Assembly: GCA_018716105.1 (NCBI GenBank)
Contig: DVKH01000037.1
Location: forward strand, 1-55,498
DNA length: 55,498 bases
Reading direction: 5' to 3'
From: Candidatus Fimivivens faecavium
Lineage (GTDB): Bacteria; Bacillota; Clostridia; Oscillospirales; Ruminococcaceae
In this document: positions 41,082-49,509 of the stretch, piece by piece
Layout of the letters: every line of letters begins with the position of its first letter
Position numbering within the stretch: the stretch's first letter is position 1
Program-made: the position numbers and the translations under genes
The notes under the pieces: generated by a model
Told to the model about the DNA's origin: nothing
What the model saw: the letters and a program-made list of their open reading frames with translations, nothing else
The model's database searches: none

Positions 41082-42596
41082 ATGAGAGGAAATTTTACCC
41101 CTGTAACCAAAATCCGCCGCCAGGTATTTGAGGCGGTTGCGCGGCAGGCGTTTGAGAGCAGAGGGATCAGCGATATTTTTAAAATTCCGTTTAATATCCT
41201 TCCGGGCGAACTGCCGACTTATCGGGAGAGCATCTTCAAAGAGCGGGCGATCGTCAGCGAGAGGATCCGCCTTGCGATGGGGCTTCCGCTGCGGAAGATC
41301 AGCGAACAGGCGCCGATGACCAATGGGATGGAAGACCCCGAACTCGAGAAAAAGGTCTATTCGATGCCGTTTATCAACGTCATCCCGTTCGCCTGTAACG
41401 CCTGCGAGACAACCCATTTCCGCGTCACAGACAGCTGCCAGGGCTGTCTGGCGCATCCCTGCACAAGCATCTGTCCGGTAAACGCCGTTACAATCGTCAA
41501 GGGCCGCTCGGTCATCGACCGCGAGAAATGCATCAAATGCGGCCGCTGCTCGGAAAGCTGCCCCTACGGCGCGATCATCAAAATGGAACGCCCCTGCGCC
41601 GCGGCCTGCGGGGTTGACGCGATTGGAAGCGACGAATACGGCCGTGCAAAAATCGACGAGGACAAATGCGTCGCCTGCGGCCAGTGCATGGTTCACTGCC
41701 CGTTTGCGGCGATTTCGGATAAGAGCCAGATCTATCAGCTTGCAAAGGCGCTGATGGGCGACGGCGAGGTGGTCGCGGAGATCGCGCCGTCGTTTGTCGG
41801 CCAGTTCGGACCGGCCGCAACGCCCCAGAAAATCAAAGGCGCGCTCAGAAAAATGGGCTTTCGCGCGGTGTACGAGGTCGCAGCCGGCGCGGACCAGGTC
41901 ATAGTCGAAGAGGCGGAGCATTACATTCACAAGGTCGCGACCGGGGAGCAGCCGTTCCTCGCGACTTCCTGCTGTCCGTCCTGGTCGGTGATGGCGAAGC
42001 GCGAGTTCCCGCAGCTGGAGGAATACCTTTCTCAGTCGCTCACCCCGATGGTGGCGACCGCGCGGCTCATCAAAAAGGAGCGCCCGAACGCGAAGGTCTG
42101 CTTCATCGGCCCCTGCGCCGCCAAAAAACTGGAGGCGATGCGCCGCTCGGTCCGCAGCGACGTGGACTTTGTCATCACCTTTGAAGAGCTGATGGGCATG
42201 TTTGCCGCGAAGGACATCGAGTTCGGCGAGGTCGAGGAAGAGCCGATCGACGATGCGTCCGCAGGCGGCAGAGGTTTTGCCGTCGCGGGCGGCGTGGCGT
42301 CCTCTGTCGTGGACGCGATACACGAGATGGACCCGTCGGTCGAAGTCAAGACCGACCGTGCGGAGGGACTGAAAAACTGCAAGAAGATGCTTCTGCTCGC
42401 AAAGGCCGGAAAGCGGAACGGCTACCTCCTCGAGGGCATGTGCTGCTACGGCGGCTGCGTCGCGGGAGCCGGGACCGTCAGCCCGATCCCGAAGGCGGCG
42501 GGCGAGGTTAAGAAGTTTATGGACGCCGCTTCTGTGAAAAGCGCGGTCGTCAAGATCCGGGAAACCGGAAAATCAATGCCGGCGGAGATCAGTTGA
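41082..42596 (+). CDS. Monomeric [FeFe] hydrogenase, group B-like
   Basis: 504 residues. Two to three [4Fe-4S] ferredoxin-type motifs in the N-terminal half (CQGCLAHPCTSICP; CIKCGRCSESCPYG; CVACGQCMVHCPF) feed the H-cluster domain. H-cluster motifs: L1 TSCCPSW (about 290), L2 as GPCAAKKLEA (about 345) and L3 as EGMCCYGGCVAGAG (about 450), all H-cluster cysteines present. The GPCAAKK form of L2 and the EGMCCYGGC form of L3 are typical of group B enzymes rather than group A (MPCxxK). RBS AGGAGG-like (AGGAGGAAACC) precedes ATG. Likely couples to ferredoxin; direction (H2 evolution, uptake or sensing) is unknown. Maturases HydEFG are not in the window. Confidence 0.9.
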   Translation: MRGNFTPVTKIRRQVFEAVARQAFESRGISDIFKIPFNILPGELPTYRESIFKERAIVSERIRLAMGLPLRKISEQAPMTNGMEDPELEKKVYSMPFINVIPFACNACETTHFRVTDSCQGCLAHPCTSICPVNAVTIVKGRSVIDREKCIKCGRCSESCPYGAIIKMERPCAAACGVDAIGSDEYGRAKIDEDKCVACGQCMVHCPFAAISDKSQIYQLAKALMGDGEVVAEIAPSFVGQFGPAATPQKIKGALRKMGFRAVYEVAAGADQVIVEEAEHYIHKVATGEQPFLATSCCPSWSVMAKREFPQLEEYLSQSLTPMVATARLIKKERPNAKVCFIGPCAAKKLEAMRRSVRSDVDFVITFEELMGMFAAKDIEFGEVEEEPIDDASAGGRGFAVAGGVASSVVDAIHEMDPSVEVKTDRAEGLKNCKKMLLLAKAGKRNGYLLEGMCCYGGCVAGAGTVSPIPKAAGEVKKFMDAASVKSAVVKIRETGKSMPAEIS

Positions 42597-42611
42597 TCTC
42601 CGCCGTTTTTT
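42581..42611 (+). terminator. Terminator of the hydrogenase unit
   Basis: 10-11-bp stem GGCGGAGATCA / TGATCTCCGCC overlapping the stop codon, followed by GTTTTTT. Confidence 0.85.
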
Positions 42612-42936
42612 ATGATTATGACAAAACAACAAATCTCCCTGGCCGGAACCCGGGATGGGCCGCACAGCCGAAAAAGCGGCACAGCAGCAGTTTTGATGCA
42701 TCAGAATCTGCTTTTCTTGCCACTGATTCACTGAACAGCTCAAAAGGGATAAAAGCGGCGGCTTCTTACCGAAAGCGCGCGGAGCTTGCCGCGCCTCGTT
42801 TTTGCTGACCATCCGCCTGACTGCTTCGGATGGCTTTCGCTATCTGTCCAATCAAAGGCTTTGACAGGCCGCAACGGCGAAAGCAGTCGGAATGAATGAT
42901 CGTGACGCAAGAAAATCATTTTCTGCCTGCATTTGC
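42612..42936. other. Gene-free interval
   Basis: About 325 bases without a ribosome site or recognisable protein on either strand. It holds a small GC hairpin followed by CTCGTTTTTG (about 42777-42805). Confidence 0.45.
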
Positions 42937-42964
42937 TTGATTTTTCATCAGGATTTGATATAAT
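42937..42964 (+). promoter_or_regulatory. Promoter ahead of the structured leader
   Basis: TTGATT (42937-42942), 16 bases, TATAAT (42959-42964). Confidence 0.65.
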
Positions 42965-42970
42965 AACTCC

Positions 42971-43210
42971 AGAGAAAACAGCGGGGCTGTTTTCGGCTGT
43001 TTATTGTGGCCGCATGCCGCCCGGAGGCATGCTGTAGACGTTGCATCTGGACCTAAATCGGCTAAATCGGTCCGCAGATGCGGCGGGGGAACCGCTTTTG
43101 CGGTTTACAGATCATGCGGGATCAAGGCTGCCGTCTTTATGTGATTTGGTTTTAAATCCCGAATGATAATTCAAAAGAAGGGCTGGACCATCAGAACGGG
43201 GTTCCGGCCC
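42971..43210 (+). ncRNA. Unassigned multi-hairpin leader or small RNA
   Basis: Five hairpins lie in a row between the promoter and the RpiR gene. H1: 42974-42982 / 42986-42994, 9 bp. H2: 43012-43018 / 43026-43032, 7 bp. H3: 43043-43053 / 43069-43081, 11 bp with a CG bulge, loop containing tandem CTAAATCGG. H4: 43090-43095 / 43100-43105, TTTT loop. H5: 43180-43187 / 43203-43210. The density of perfect stems suggests a structured RNA, but I cannot match it to a known riboswitch, 6S RNA or other class. Confidence 0.5.
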
Positions 43211-43239
43211 CAAACCGGTTCGAAAGGAAAGAGTGCAGG

Positions 43240-44115
43240 ATGAACAAAGACCTGATCGGCCTCATCTCCGGGATGATGCCCCGTTTTTCCAAAGGGCAGA
43301 AACAGATCGCAAGATATATTGTGGAGCATTACGACAAAGCCGCGTTTATGACCGCCGCAAAGCTCGGGCAGGCGGTCGGCGTCAGCGAATCGACGGTTGT
43401 CCGCTTTGCGGCGGAACTCGGCTTTGAAGGCTATCCCCAGCTTCAGCGCTCCCTTCAGGAGCTGATCCGCAACCGCCTGACCAACGTCCAGCGGATGGAG
43501 ATCACCGGCGAGCAGATCGGGGACGGCGACCTGCTGGAGCGGGTCCTGACAATGGACATCGACAAGATCCGCCGCACCCTTGAGGAAACCTCCCGTAGCG
43601 AATTTTCCTCGGCGGTGGACGCCCTTCTCAACGCGAGGACCATCTACGTTCTCGGAATCCGTTCCGCCGCTTCCCTCGCAAGTTTTATCGCGTTTTACTT
43701 TAACCATGTGTTTGATAATGTCAAGCTGATCACTGCCGCCTCAACCAGCGACGTTTTTGAACAGCTTTTGAAAATCCGCGAGGATGACGTCCTGATTGGA
43801 ATCAGCTTCCCACGCTATTCCCAGCGGACGGTGACCGCGATGAAATTTGTCAAGGAACGTGGCGCGAAGGTCATCGCGCTGACCGATTCCAGCATTTCGC
43901 CGATCGCGGAATACGCGGACGTTCGGCTTTATGCGAGGAGCGATATGGCGTCGTTCGTCGATTCGCTTGTCGCGCCGCTGAGCCTGATCAACGCGCTGAT
44001 CGTCGCGGTCGGGATCAAAAAACGCAACGAGGTCAGCCTAGCTTACGCCGAGCTGGAGCGGATCTGGGACAAATACGGCGTCTACGCGAAGAACGACGGG
44101 AGCGGCAGCGCATGA
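43240..44115 (+). CDS. RpiR/MurR family transcriptional regulator
   Basis: 291 residues. N-terminal HTH_6 domain (FSKGQKQIARYIVEHYDKAA; LGQAVGVSESTVVRFAAELG, about 10-75) and C-terminal SIS sugar-phosphate-binding domain (about 125-260: IYVLGIRSAASLASFIAFYF, VLIGISFPRYSQRTV, VIALTDSSISPIAEYADV). Ligand likely a phosphosugar; MurR-type members sense MurNAc-6-phosphate, others ribose phosphates, and I cannot choose. RBS GAAAGGAAAGAG. It starts after a long structured leader and overlaps the flavoprotein gene by 4 bases. Confidence 0.92.
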   Translation: MNKDLIGLISGMMPRFSKGQKQIARYIVEHYDKAAFMTAAKLGQAVGVSESTVVRFAAELGFEGYPQLQRSLQELIRNRLTNVQRMEITGEQIGDGDLLERVLTMDIDKIRRTLEETSRSEFSSAVDALLNARTIYVLGIRSAASLASFIAFYFNHVFDNVKLITAASTSDVFEQLLKIREDDVLIGISFPRYSQRTVTAMKFVKERGAKVIALTDSSISPIAEYADVRLYARSDMASFVDSLVAPLSLINALIVAVGIKKRNEVSLAYAELERIWDKYGVYAKNDGSGSA

Positions 44116-45356
44116 AAACGGACGTTGCCATCGTCGGCGCGGGCCCGGCGGGAATGATGGCCGCCGGGCAGGCCGCGCGCGCCGGAGCGCGCGTTCTGGT
44201 TCTGGAAAAGAACCCGCGGCCGGGCCGGAAACTAATGATCACTGGGAAAGGCCGCTGCAATATTACGAACAACTGCGATACCGAAGCGTTTCTCGCGGCG
44301 GTCCGCAGCAATCCGCGCTTTTTATTCAGCGCGGCGAGCGCGTTCCCACCCGCTGCGGCGATGCGCTTTTTTGAGCAAGCCGGGGTTCCGCTGAAAACCG
44401 AGCGCGGAAACCGGGTGTTTCCGCAGTCGGACAAGGCGCGGGATGTCGTCGACGCTATGGCGGATTTTATGCGTCATCCAAACGTGTCCGTCCTGCAGAA
44501 GAAGGTAAAGCATCTTCTTTTCCGCGACGGCGTTCTTGCCGGCGTCCTGACGGAGGACGGCGGACGCTTCGAGGCGGGCGCGGCGGTTGTCTGTACGGGC
44601 GGGAAGAGCTACCCGCTCACCGGTTCGACCGGCGACGGTTACCGCCTGGCGCAGGAGGTCGGACACACGGTTGTCCCGCCGAAGCCTTCTTTGATCCCGA
44701 TTGTCACATCGGAAACCTGGTGCCGGGAGGTGTCGGGCCTCTCGCTTCGGAACGTCGTCCTGACCCTCAAAAAGGGGAAGAAGACCGTTTATTCCGAGCT
44801 TGGCGAGATGCTGTTCACCCATTTCGGCGTTTCGGGACCGCTGGTGCTTTCGGCTTCGAGCCATATGGACGGCCCCGCCGGGGAATACCGTCTTCTGATC
44901 GATTTAAAGCCCGGCCTCACGCCCGAAAAGCTCGACGCACGGATCCTGCGGGATTTTGAAGAAGCGAAAAACAGGGAATTTAAAAACGCCCTCGACGCGC
45001 TGCTCCCCAAAAGCCTGATCCCGGTGATCGTCCGGCTGTCGGGCATCCCGCCGGAAATACGGGTAAATTCGGTCACCCGTCCGATGCGCCAGAAGCTTGC
45101 CGGCCTGATCAAAGGACTTCCGCTGACCCCGTCGGCATTCCGGCCGATCGACGAGGCAATTGTCACGGCGGGCGGCGTCAGAACGAGCGAAATCGACCCC
45201 AAAACCATGCAGTCGAAGCTGGTAAGAGGGCTTTATTTTGCCGGAGAGGTGCTGGACCTCGACGCATACACCGGCGGCTATAACCTCCAGATTGCCTACT
45301 GCACCGGCTTCCTCGCCGGGAGGAGCGCCGCGTGCGCGGCCGCCGCAGAAAAATAA
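44112..45356 (+). CDS. BaiN/HI0933 family flavoprotein
   Basis: 414-residue NAD(P)/FAD-dependent oxidoreductase of the YhiN/HI0933 family. N-terminal Rossmann FAD motif VAIVGAGPAGMMAAGQAARAG with GRKLMITGKGRCNITN (the family signature, about 38-53); C-terminal GGVRTSEIDPKTMQSKLVRGLYFAGEVLDLDAYTGGYN split as GGVRTSEIDP and GLYFAGEVLD. Some members reduce bile acids (BaiN); the physiological substrate of most is unknown. Start overlaps the RpiR stop (ATGA), so co-translated. Confidence 0.9.
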   Translation: MKTDVAIVGAGPAGMMAAGQAARAGARVLVLEKNPRPGRKLMITGKGRCNITNNCDTEAFLAAVRSNPRFLFSAASAFPPAAAMRFFEQAGVPLKTERGNRVFPQSDKARDVVDAMADFMRHPNVSVLQKKVKHLLFRDGVLAGVLTEDGGRFEAGAAVVCTGGKSYPLTGSTGDGYRLAQEVGHTVVPPKPSLIPIVTSETWCREVSGLSLRNVVLTLKKGKKTVYSELGEMLFTHFGVSGPLVLSASSHMDGPAGEYRLLIDLKPGLTPEKLDARILRDFEEAKNREFKNALDALLPKSLIPVIVRLSGIPPEIRVNSVTRPMRQKLAGLIKGLPLTPSAFRPIDEAIVTAGGVRTSEIDPKTMQSKLVRGLYFAGEVLDLDAYTGGYNLQIAYCTGFLAGRSAACAAAAEK

Positions 45357-45396
45357 ACCGCCCCGCGTTCCGCGGGCCAAAGGAGCATCCGTTTCT

Positions 45397-46068
45397 ATGT
45401 CTAACACCTGTGCCATCGCGATCGACGGACCAAGCGCCGCCGGGAAAAGCACCATCGCAAGACGAATCGCCGGGGAGTTTGGCTTTCTTTATGTCGATAC
45501 CGGCGCGCTGTACCGGGCAATCGGCCTCGCCGCAGTACGGCGCGGAAAGAATCCCAAACTGCCGCAGGAGGTCCTCCCGATACTCCCCGGCCTGGAGCTG
45601 AAACTCGCCTATGTCGACGGGGTCCAGCGGGTTTTTCTCGGGGGCGAGGATGTTTCCGAGGCGATCCGCACGCCGGAAATGTCGATGGCGGCGTCTGCCG
45701 TCTCCGCAATCCCGGAGGTCCGGGCCTTTCTGCTCGGCTACCAGCGCGAACTCGCCAGGACGCACAGCGTCGTGATGGACGGGCGGGACATTGGGACGGT
45801 CATTCTCCCGGAGGCAAAAGTCAAGATTTTCCTCACCGCAACTCCAGAGCGCCGTGCGGCGCGCCGTTATCAGGAATATCTTCAGAAAGGCGTTCCGGCG
45901 GAATATGATCAGGTTTTGAAAGAGATCCTCGAACGCGACGCGAACGATATCAGCCGGGAAACGGCGCCGCTCCGGCAGGCGGAGGACGCGGTCCTGGTCG
46001 ACTCCTCCGACATGACCCTCGAAGAGGCGGTCAGAGCAATCAAAGCGATCGTAAGGGAGCGCTGCTGA
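45397..46068 (+). CDS. cmk: Cytidylate kinase
   Basis: Phosphorylates CMP/dCMP with ATP. It has 223 residues. P-loop IDGPSAAGKSTIARRIA, YVDTGALYRAIGLAA, MDGRDIGTVILPEAKVKIFL and RAARRYQEY are the standard Cmk motifs. Start is ATG 45397 with AAAGGAG 11 bases upstream. The stop overlaps the plsC start by one base. The cmk-plsC-ispH-rpsA order is a clostridial hallmark. Confidence 0.96.
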   Translation: MSNTCAIAIDGPSAAGKSTIARRIAGEFGFLYVDTGALYRAIGLAAVRRGKNPKLPQEVLPILPGLELKLAYVDGVQRVFLGGEDVSEAIRTPEMSMAASAVSAIPEVRAFLLGYQRELARTHSVVMDGRDIGTVILPEAKVKIFLTATPERRAARRYQEYLQKGVPAEYDQVLKEILERDANDISRETAPLRQAEDAVLVDSSDMTLEEAVRAIKAIVRERC

Positions 46069-46694
46069 TGGAATGGATTTACCGCTTGTTCGACGGGCTT
46101 TTGGTTTTCTTTTTGTCCTTTCGGTATCGTGTGACCTATGAGGGCCTCGAAAACCTGCCGCCGCGTTCGGTGCGAAATTATCTTGTAGCCTGCAACCATA
46201 TTTCGATGGCGGACCCGATCTTCCTCGCCTTCCGGCTCAGGCCCTGGGTGCGCTTCATGGGCAAGGCCGAGCTGTTTCAGAATCCCTGGATCGGCTGGGC
46301 CTGTTACCTGGTCGGCGGTTTCCCGGTTTCCCGCGGAACTGGGGACATGGGGGCGCTCGAACACGGGATCGATCTCTACAAGAGCGGGTATCCGCTGGCG
46401 ATCTTCCCGGAGGGAACCCGGTCTAAGGATGGAAAACCCGGCCGGCCGAAATCCGGCCTTGCGCTTCTCGCCAAGACGACCGGCGCGGACATCCTCCCCT
46501 GCGCCGTCATATACGGCGAAAAGAAAGGGCTTCGCATCCCGCTGACCGTCAAATACGGAAAGGTGATCCCGCATGCGGAGCTGGGGCTTGAAGGGGAATC
46601 CCCGCGGGAGCTTCGAAAAGCCACCAAACGCATCTGGAACGATATTCTGAGACTCTGGGGGGTGGATCCCGATGCCGAAAATCACGCTGGCTGA
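46068..46694 (+). CDS. plsC: 1-acyl-sn-glycerol-3-phosphate acyltransferase
   Basis: Acylates lysophosphatidic acid to phosphatidic acid at the membrane. It has 208 residues. Motif I as NHISMADP (HX4D), motif II FMGKAELFQNPWIGW, motif III FPEGTRSKDG and motif IV-like DILPCAVIYG. An N-terminal hydrophobic segment (LFDGLLVFFLSFRY) may anchor it. Overlaps cmk by 1 base and ispH by 23 bases in another frame. Confidence 0.95.
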   Translation: MEWIYRLFDGLLVFFLSFRYRVTYEGLENLPPRSVRNYLVACNHISMADPIFLAFRLRPWVRFMGKAELFQNPWIGWACYLVGGFPVSRGTGDMGALEHGIDLYKSGYPLAIFPEGTRSKDGKPGRPKSGLALLAKTTGADILPCAVIYGEKKGLRIPLTVKYGKVIPHAELGLEGESPRELRKATKRIWNDILRLWGVDPDAENHAG

Positions 46695-48630
46695 GAGCGC
46701 AGGCTTTTGCTTTGGCGTCAAACGAGCGGTGGACATGGTCTATGCCGCCCTTGACGCGGGAGAGCGCGTCTGCACCCTCGGGCCGATCATCCACAACCCG
46801 CAGATGGTCGCGGAACTGGAACAGAAGGGCGTGACCATCCTCGGCTCCATCGCCCAGGTCCCGAAAGGCGCAAAGGTGATCCTCCGCTCGCACGGGGTCC
46901 CGCGCACGGTGACCGACGAGCTTGAACGGCTCGGCATCTCCTACGGCGACGCAACCTGCCCGTTCGTCGCAAAGATACACGGCATCGTCGCGCGAGCAAG
47001 CCCCGATGAGCTTGTCCTCATTCTGGGCGACGCCAATCATCCGGAAGTACAGGGAATTGTAGGGCATTGCAGCGGCAGGATTTTGGTCATTTCCGGCTAT
47101 GAAGAGGCGAAAAATCTCAAAAATGAGGGCGAAAATTCCAATAATTCGTGTTTTGTTGTTGCTCAGACTACATTTAATCGATTTGAATGGGAAAAATGTG
47201 TGAGCATTATAAAAAAGGTGTATACAAGCGCGCAAATTTTTGATACAATATGTAATGCGACTTCGTTCAGGCAGCAGGAGGCCGCCAAATTGGCAAGATG
47301 TTGCGACATCATGTTGGTTGTGGGGGGGCGTCACAGCTCAAACACAGCCAAACTTTGCTCGATCTGCGGCGAATTTTGTCAAACCATTCTGGTTGAGACA
47401 GCGGACGAGCTGAACCCGCAGGACTTTGCGGGGGCATCTTCTATTGGAATCACTGCGGGAGCCTCAACGCCTGTCCGCATAATTAAGGAGGTACACGAAA
47501 CGATGAATGAAATGATGGAAAACCAGGAAGAACTTAGCTTTGAGGAAATGTTGGAACAGTCCTTCAAAAGTACATATAACGGAGAGAAAGTGACCGCTGT
47601 CGTTACGAGCATCGCGCCGAACGAGATCGCCGTCGATATCGGCACCAAGCACGCCGGATATGTACCCCTGTCGGAGCTGACAGACGACCCCTCGGCAAAG
47701 CCTGAAGATCTGGTGAAAAAGGGCGACAAACTCGACCTGCTGGTTGTTCGCGTCAACGATCAGGAGGGCACCGTAATGCTCTCCAAGAAGCGTCTGGATG
47801 CGATGGCCGGCTTTGAAAAGGTCATGGATGCGGTGGACACCGGCGAAGTTCTCGAAGGCGTCGTCACCGAAGTGATCAAGGGCGGCGTCCTCGCGCTGAC
47901 CAACGGGGTGAAGGTTTTTATCCCCGCGTCCCAGGCAACCATGTCCCGGAACGAGCCGCTTGAGGGGCTGCTCCGCAAGAAAGTGGAGTTCAAAATCCTT
48001 GAGGTCAACCGCCAGCGCCGCCGTGCGGTCGGTTCCATTCGGGCCGTTGTGCGCGAGAGGCGCAAAGAGCTGGAAGAGAAGTTCTGGTCCGAAGTCGAGA
48101 TTGGCCGTCATTATCAGGGCACCGTCAAGTCGCTGACCGATTACGGCGCGTTCGTCGATCTCGGCGGCGTGGACGGCATGATCCATATCAGCGAACTCTC
48201 CTGGGGCAAGATCCGCCATCCCTCCCAGGTTGTGAAGGTCGGCGATGAGATCGAGGTCACCATTAAGGATATCGACGCAGAAAAGAAAAAGATTTCGCTC
48301 GGTTATAAAAAGGATGAGGACAACCCGTGGGAAATTCTGAAGAAGAGCTACGAGGTTGGACAAAACGCCCATGTCAAGATCGTCTCGCTGACCGCTTTCG
48401 GCGCGTTTGCGGAGTTGATCCCTGGGATCGACGGCCTGATCCACATCAGCCAGATCTCGACCGAGCGGGTTGGCAAACCCTCCGATGTTTTGAGCGTCGG
48501 ACAGGAAGTCGATGTCAAGATTACCGAGATCGATTACGAGCGCCGCAGAATCAGCCTTTCGATCAAAGCGCTGCTCGAAGAGCAGGGCGTCGGCGAAGCG
48601 CAGGGCGGCGAGGCGCCTTCCGCGGAATAA
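46672..48630 (+). CDS. ispH: IspH (HMBPP reductase) fused to ribosomal protein S1 domains
   Basis: Bifunctional 652-residue protein typical of Clostridia. Residues 1-285: IspH, last step of the MEP isoprenoid pathway, with the three [4Fe-4S] cysteines (GFCFGVKRA; DATCPFVAKIH; TICNATSFRQ) and SHGVPR. Residues about 290-640: four S1 RNA-binding motifs (VTAVVTSIAPNEIAVDIG; LEGVVTEVIKGGVLALTNG; YQGTVKSLTDYGAFVDLGG; AHVKIVSLTAFGAFAELIPG), as in ribosomal protein bS1 of Firmicutes. The coding sequence becomes clearly AT-richer around 47090-47270, inside the IspH part. It starts inside the end of plsC. A strong terminator follows. Confidence 0.96.
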   Translation: MPKITLAESAGFCFGVKRAVDMVYAALDAGERVCTLGPIIHNPQMVAELEQKGVTILGSIAQVPKGAKVILRSHGVPRTVTDELERLGISYGDATCPFVAKIHGIVARASPDELVLILGDANHPEVQGIVGHCSGRILVISGYEEAKNLKNEGENSNNSCFVVAQTTFNRFEWEKCVSIIKKVYTSAQIFDTICNATSFRQQEAAKLARCCDIMLVVGGRHSSNTAKLCSICGEFCQTILVETADELNPQDFAGASSIGITAGASTPVRIIKEVHETMNEMMENQEELSFEEMLEQSFKSTYNGEKVTAVVTSIAPNEIAVDIGTKHAGYVPLSELTDDPSAKPEDLVKKGDKLDLLVVRVNDQEGTVMLSKKRLDAMAGFEKVMDAVDTGEVLEGVVTEVIKGGVLALTNGVKVFIPASQATMSRNEPLEGLLRKKVEFKILEVNRQRRRAVGSIRAVVRERRKELEEKFWSEVEIGRHYQGTVKSLTDYGAFVDLGGVDGMIHISELSWGKIRHPSQVVKVGDEIEVTIKDIDAEKKKISLGYKKDEDNPWEILKKSYEVGQNAHVKIVSLTAFGAFAELIPGIDGLIHISQISTERVGKPSDVLSVGQEVDVKITEIDYERRRISLSIKALLEEQGVGEAQGGEAPSAE

Positions 48631-48644
48631 TCATAAGTAAGATG

Positions 48645-48673
48645 AAAAAGGGCATCGTCGATGCCCTTTTTCC
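48645..48673 (+). terminator. Terminator of the cmk-plsC-ispH unit
   Basis: 12-bp perfect stem (48645-48656 / 48660-48671) with GTC loop; the right arm ends in TTTTT. Confidence 0.9.
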
Positions 48674-48822
48674 TTGATTCTGTGGGCTTGTGCTGCCGGT
48701 ATAAAAAGAAGATGCCTTGCAAACAATAAAAAAGGTGCAATAAAGTCTTTTATCTTTCGCACTTTAGGATTGCAAAGACGCAAGATTTGGCAGCAGCTCC
48801 CCAGAAAGGAATGATCAATAGG

Positions 48823-49377
48823 ATGAAACGTATAATAACCGCAGCGGCCGCCGTTATGGCGATGCTGGTGCTGGCAAGCGGATGCTTCCAGAAGAAAACG
48901 GAACCCAATACCATCAAAGACGGAAAGAGCCTTTCAGATGTCGTCGCCGAGGTTGACAAGAAGTTCGCGGAAAAATACGGCGAGGGCAACGGCGCGGTCA
49001 TGATGCCGATGGAAGTGGACGAAATGTACCTGACCGACTTTGCCCACCTCGACAAAGCGGATGTGGACGAATATGCGGGCAGCTACTCGATGTCGATGAC
49101 CAATTCCGACGCGCTGATTGCAGTCAAAGCGAAAGACGGCAAAATCGACGCAGTTAAAGAAGGGCTTGAGAAGCGGAAAAGCGACCTGGTTGCCCAGTAT
49201 GAGCAATATCCGGTGAATGGCTCCTATGAACGGGCGCAGAGCGGCGAAGTATATGTCAAGGGCAACTATGCGTTCTTGATCGTCGTCGGCGTGATGCCGG
49301 ACGACCCCGACGCGCCAGTCGACTTTTCAGAAGACATCGCAATGGTGAAAGCCGCCATCGACAGCATGTTTAACTAA
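48823..49377 (+). CDS. DUF4358 family lipoprotein
   Basis: 184-residue predicted lipoprotein. N-terminal signal KRIITAAAAVMAMLVLASGC with lipobox LASGC (Cys 21). The mature part shows the DUF4358 pattern: MEVDEMYLTDFAHLDKADVDEYAG, SDALIAVKAKDGKIDAVKEGLEKRK, VYVKGNYAFLIVVG. It should be anchored outside the membrane; function unknown. Start ATG 48823; an earlier ATG (48811) abuts the AAAGGA. Followed by hairpins and the MBOAT/DHHW pair, which may be functionally linked. Confidence 0.85.
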   Translation: MKRIITAAAAVMAMLVLASGCFQKKTEPNTIKDGKSLSDVVAEVDKKFAEKYGEGNGAVMMPMEVDEMYLTDFAHLDKADVDEYAGSYSMSMTNSDALIAVKAKDGKIDAVKEGLEKRKSDLVAQYEQYPVNGSYERAQSGEVYVKGNYAFLIVVGVMPDDPDAPVDFSEDIAMVKAAIDSMFN

Positions 49378-49447
49378 GAGAAGAACAGCGCGGGGATGGA
49401 AAAAACGCTTTCCTGCCCGCGCTGTGAAAGCCGAAGTACCGGCGCGT

Positions 49448-49486
49448 GGAAAGCCTTCTCAGCAGACAAGCTGTGAAGGCTTTTCC
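49448..49486 (+). terminator. Hairpin with T run before the MBOAT gene
   Basis: GGAAAGCCTTC / GAAGGCTTTTCC stem with a 16-base loop. The T run is within the right arm. A second stem (ACAGCGCGGG / CCCGCGCTGT) precedes it at about 49385-49424. They may end the lipoprotein transcript. Confidence 0.55.
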
Positions 49487-49509
49487 CATATGCCGCCCCG
49501 GAGGACAGT

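Noticed and set aside
42971-43210. 6S RNA
   Set aside because: 6S RNA should be one long rod with a central bubble. Here there are several short separate hairpins.
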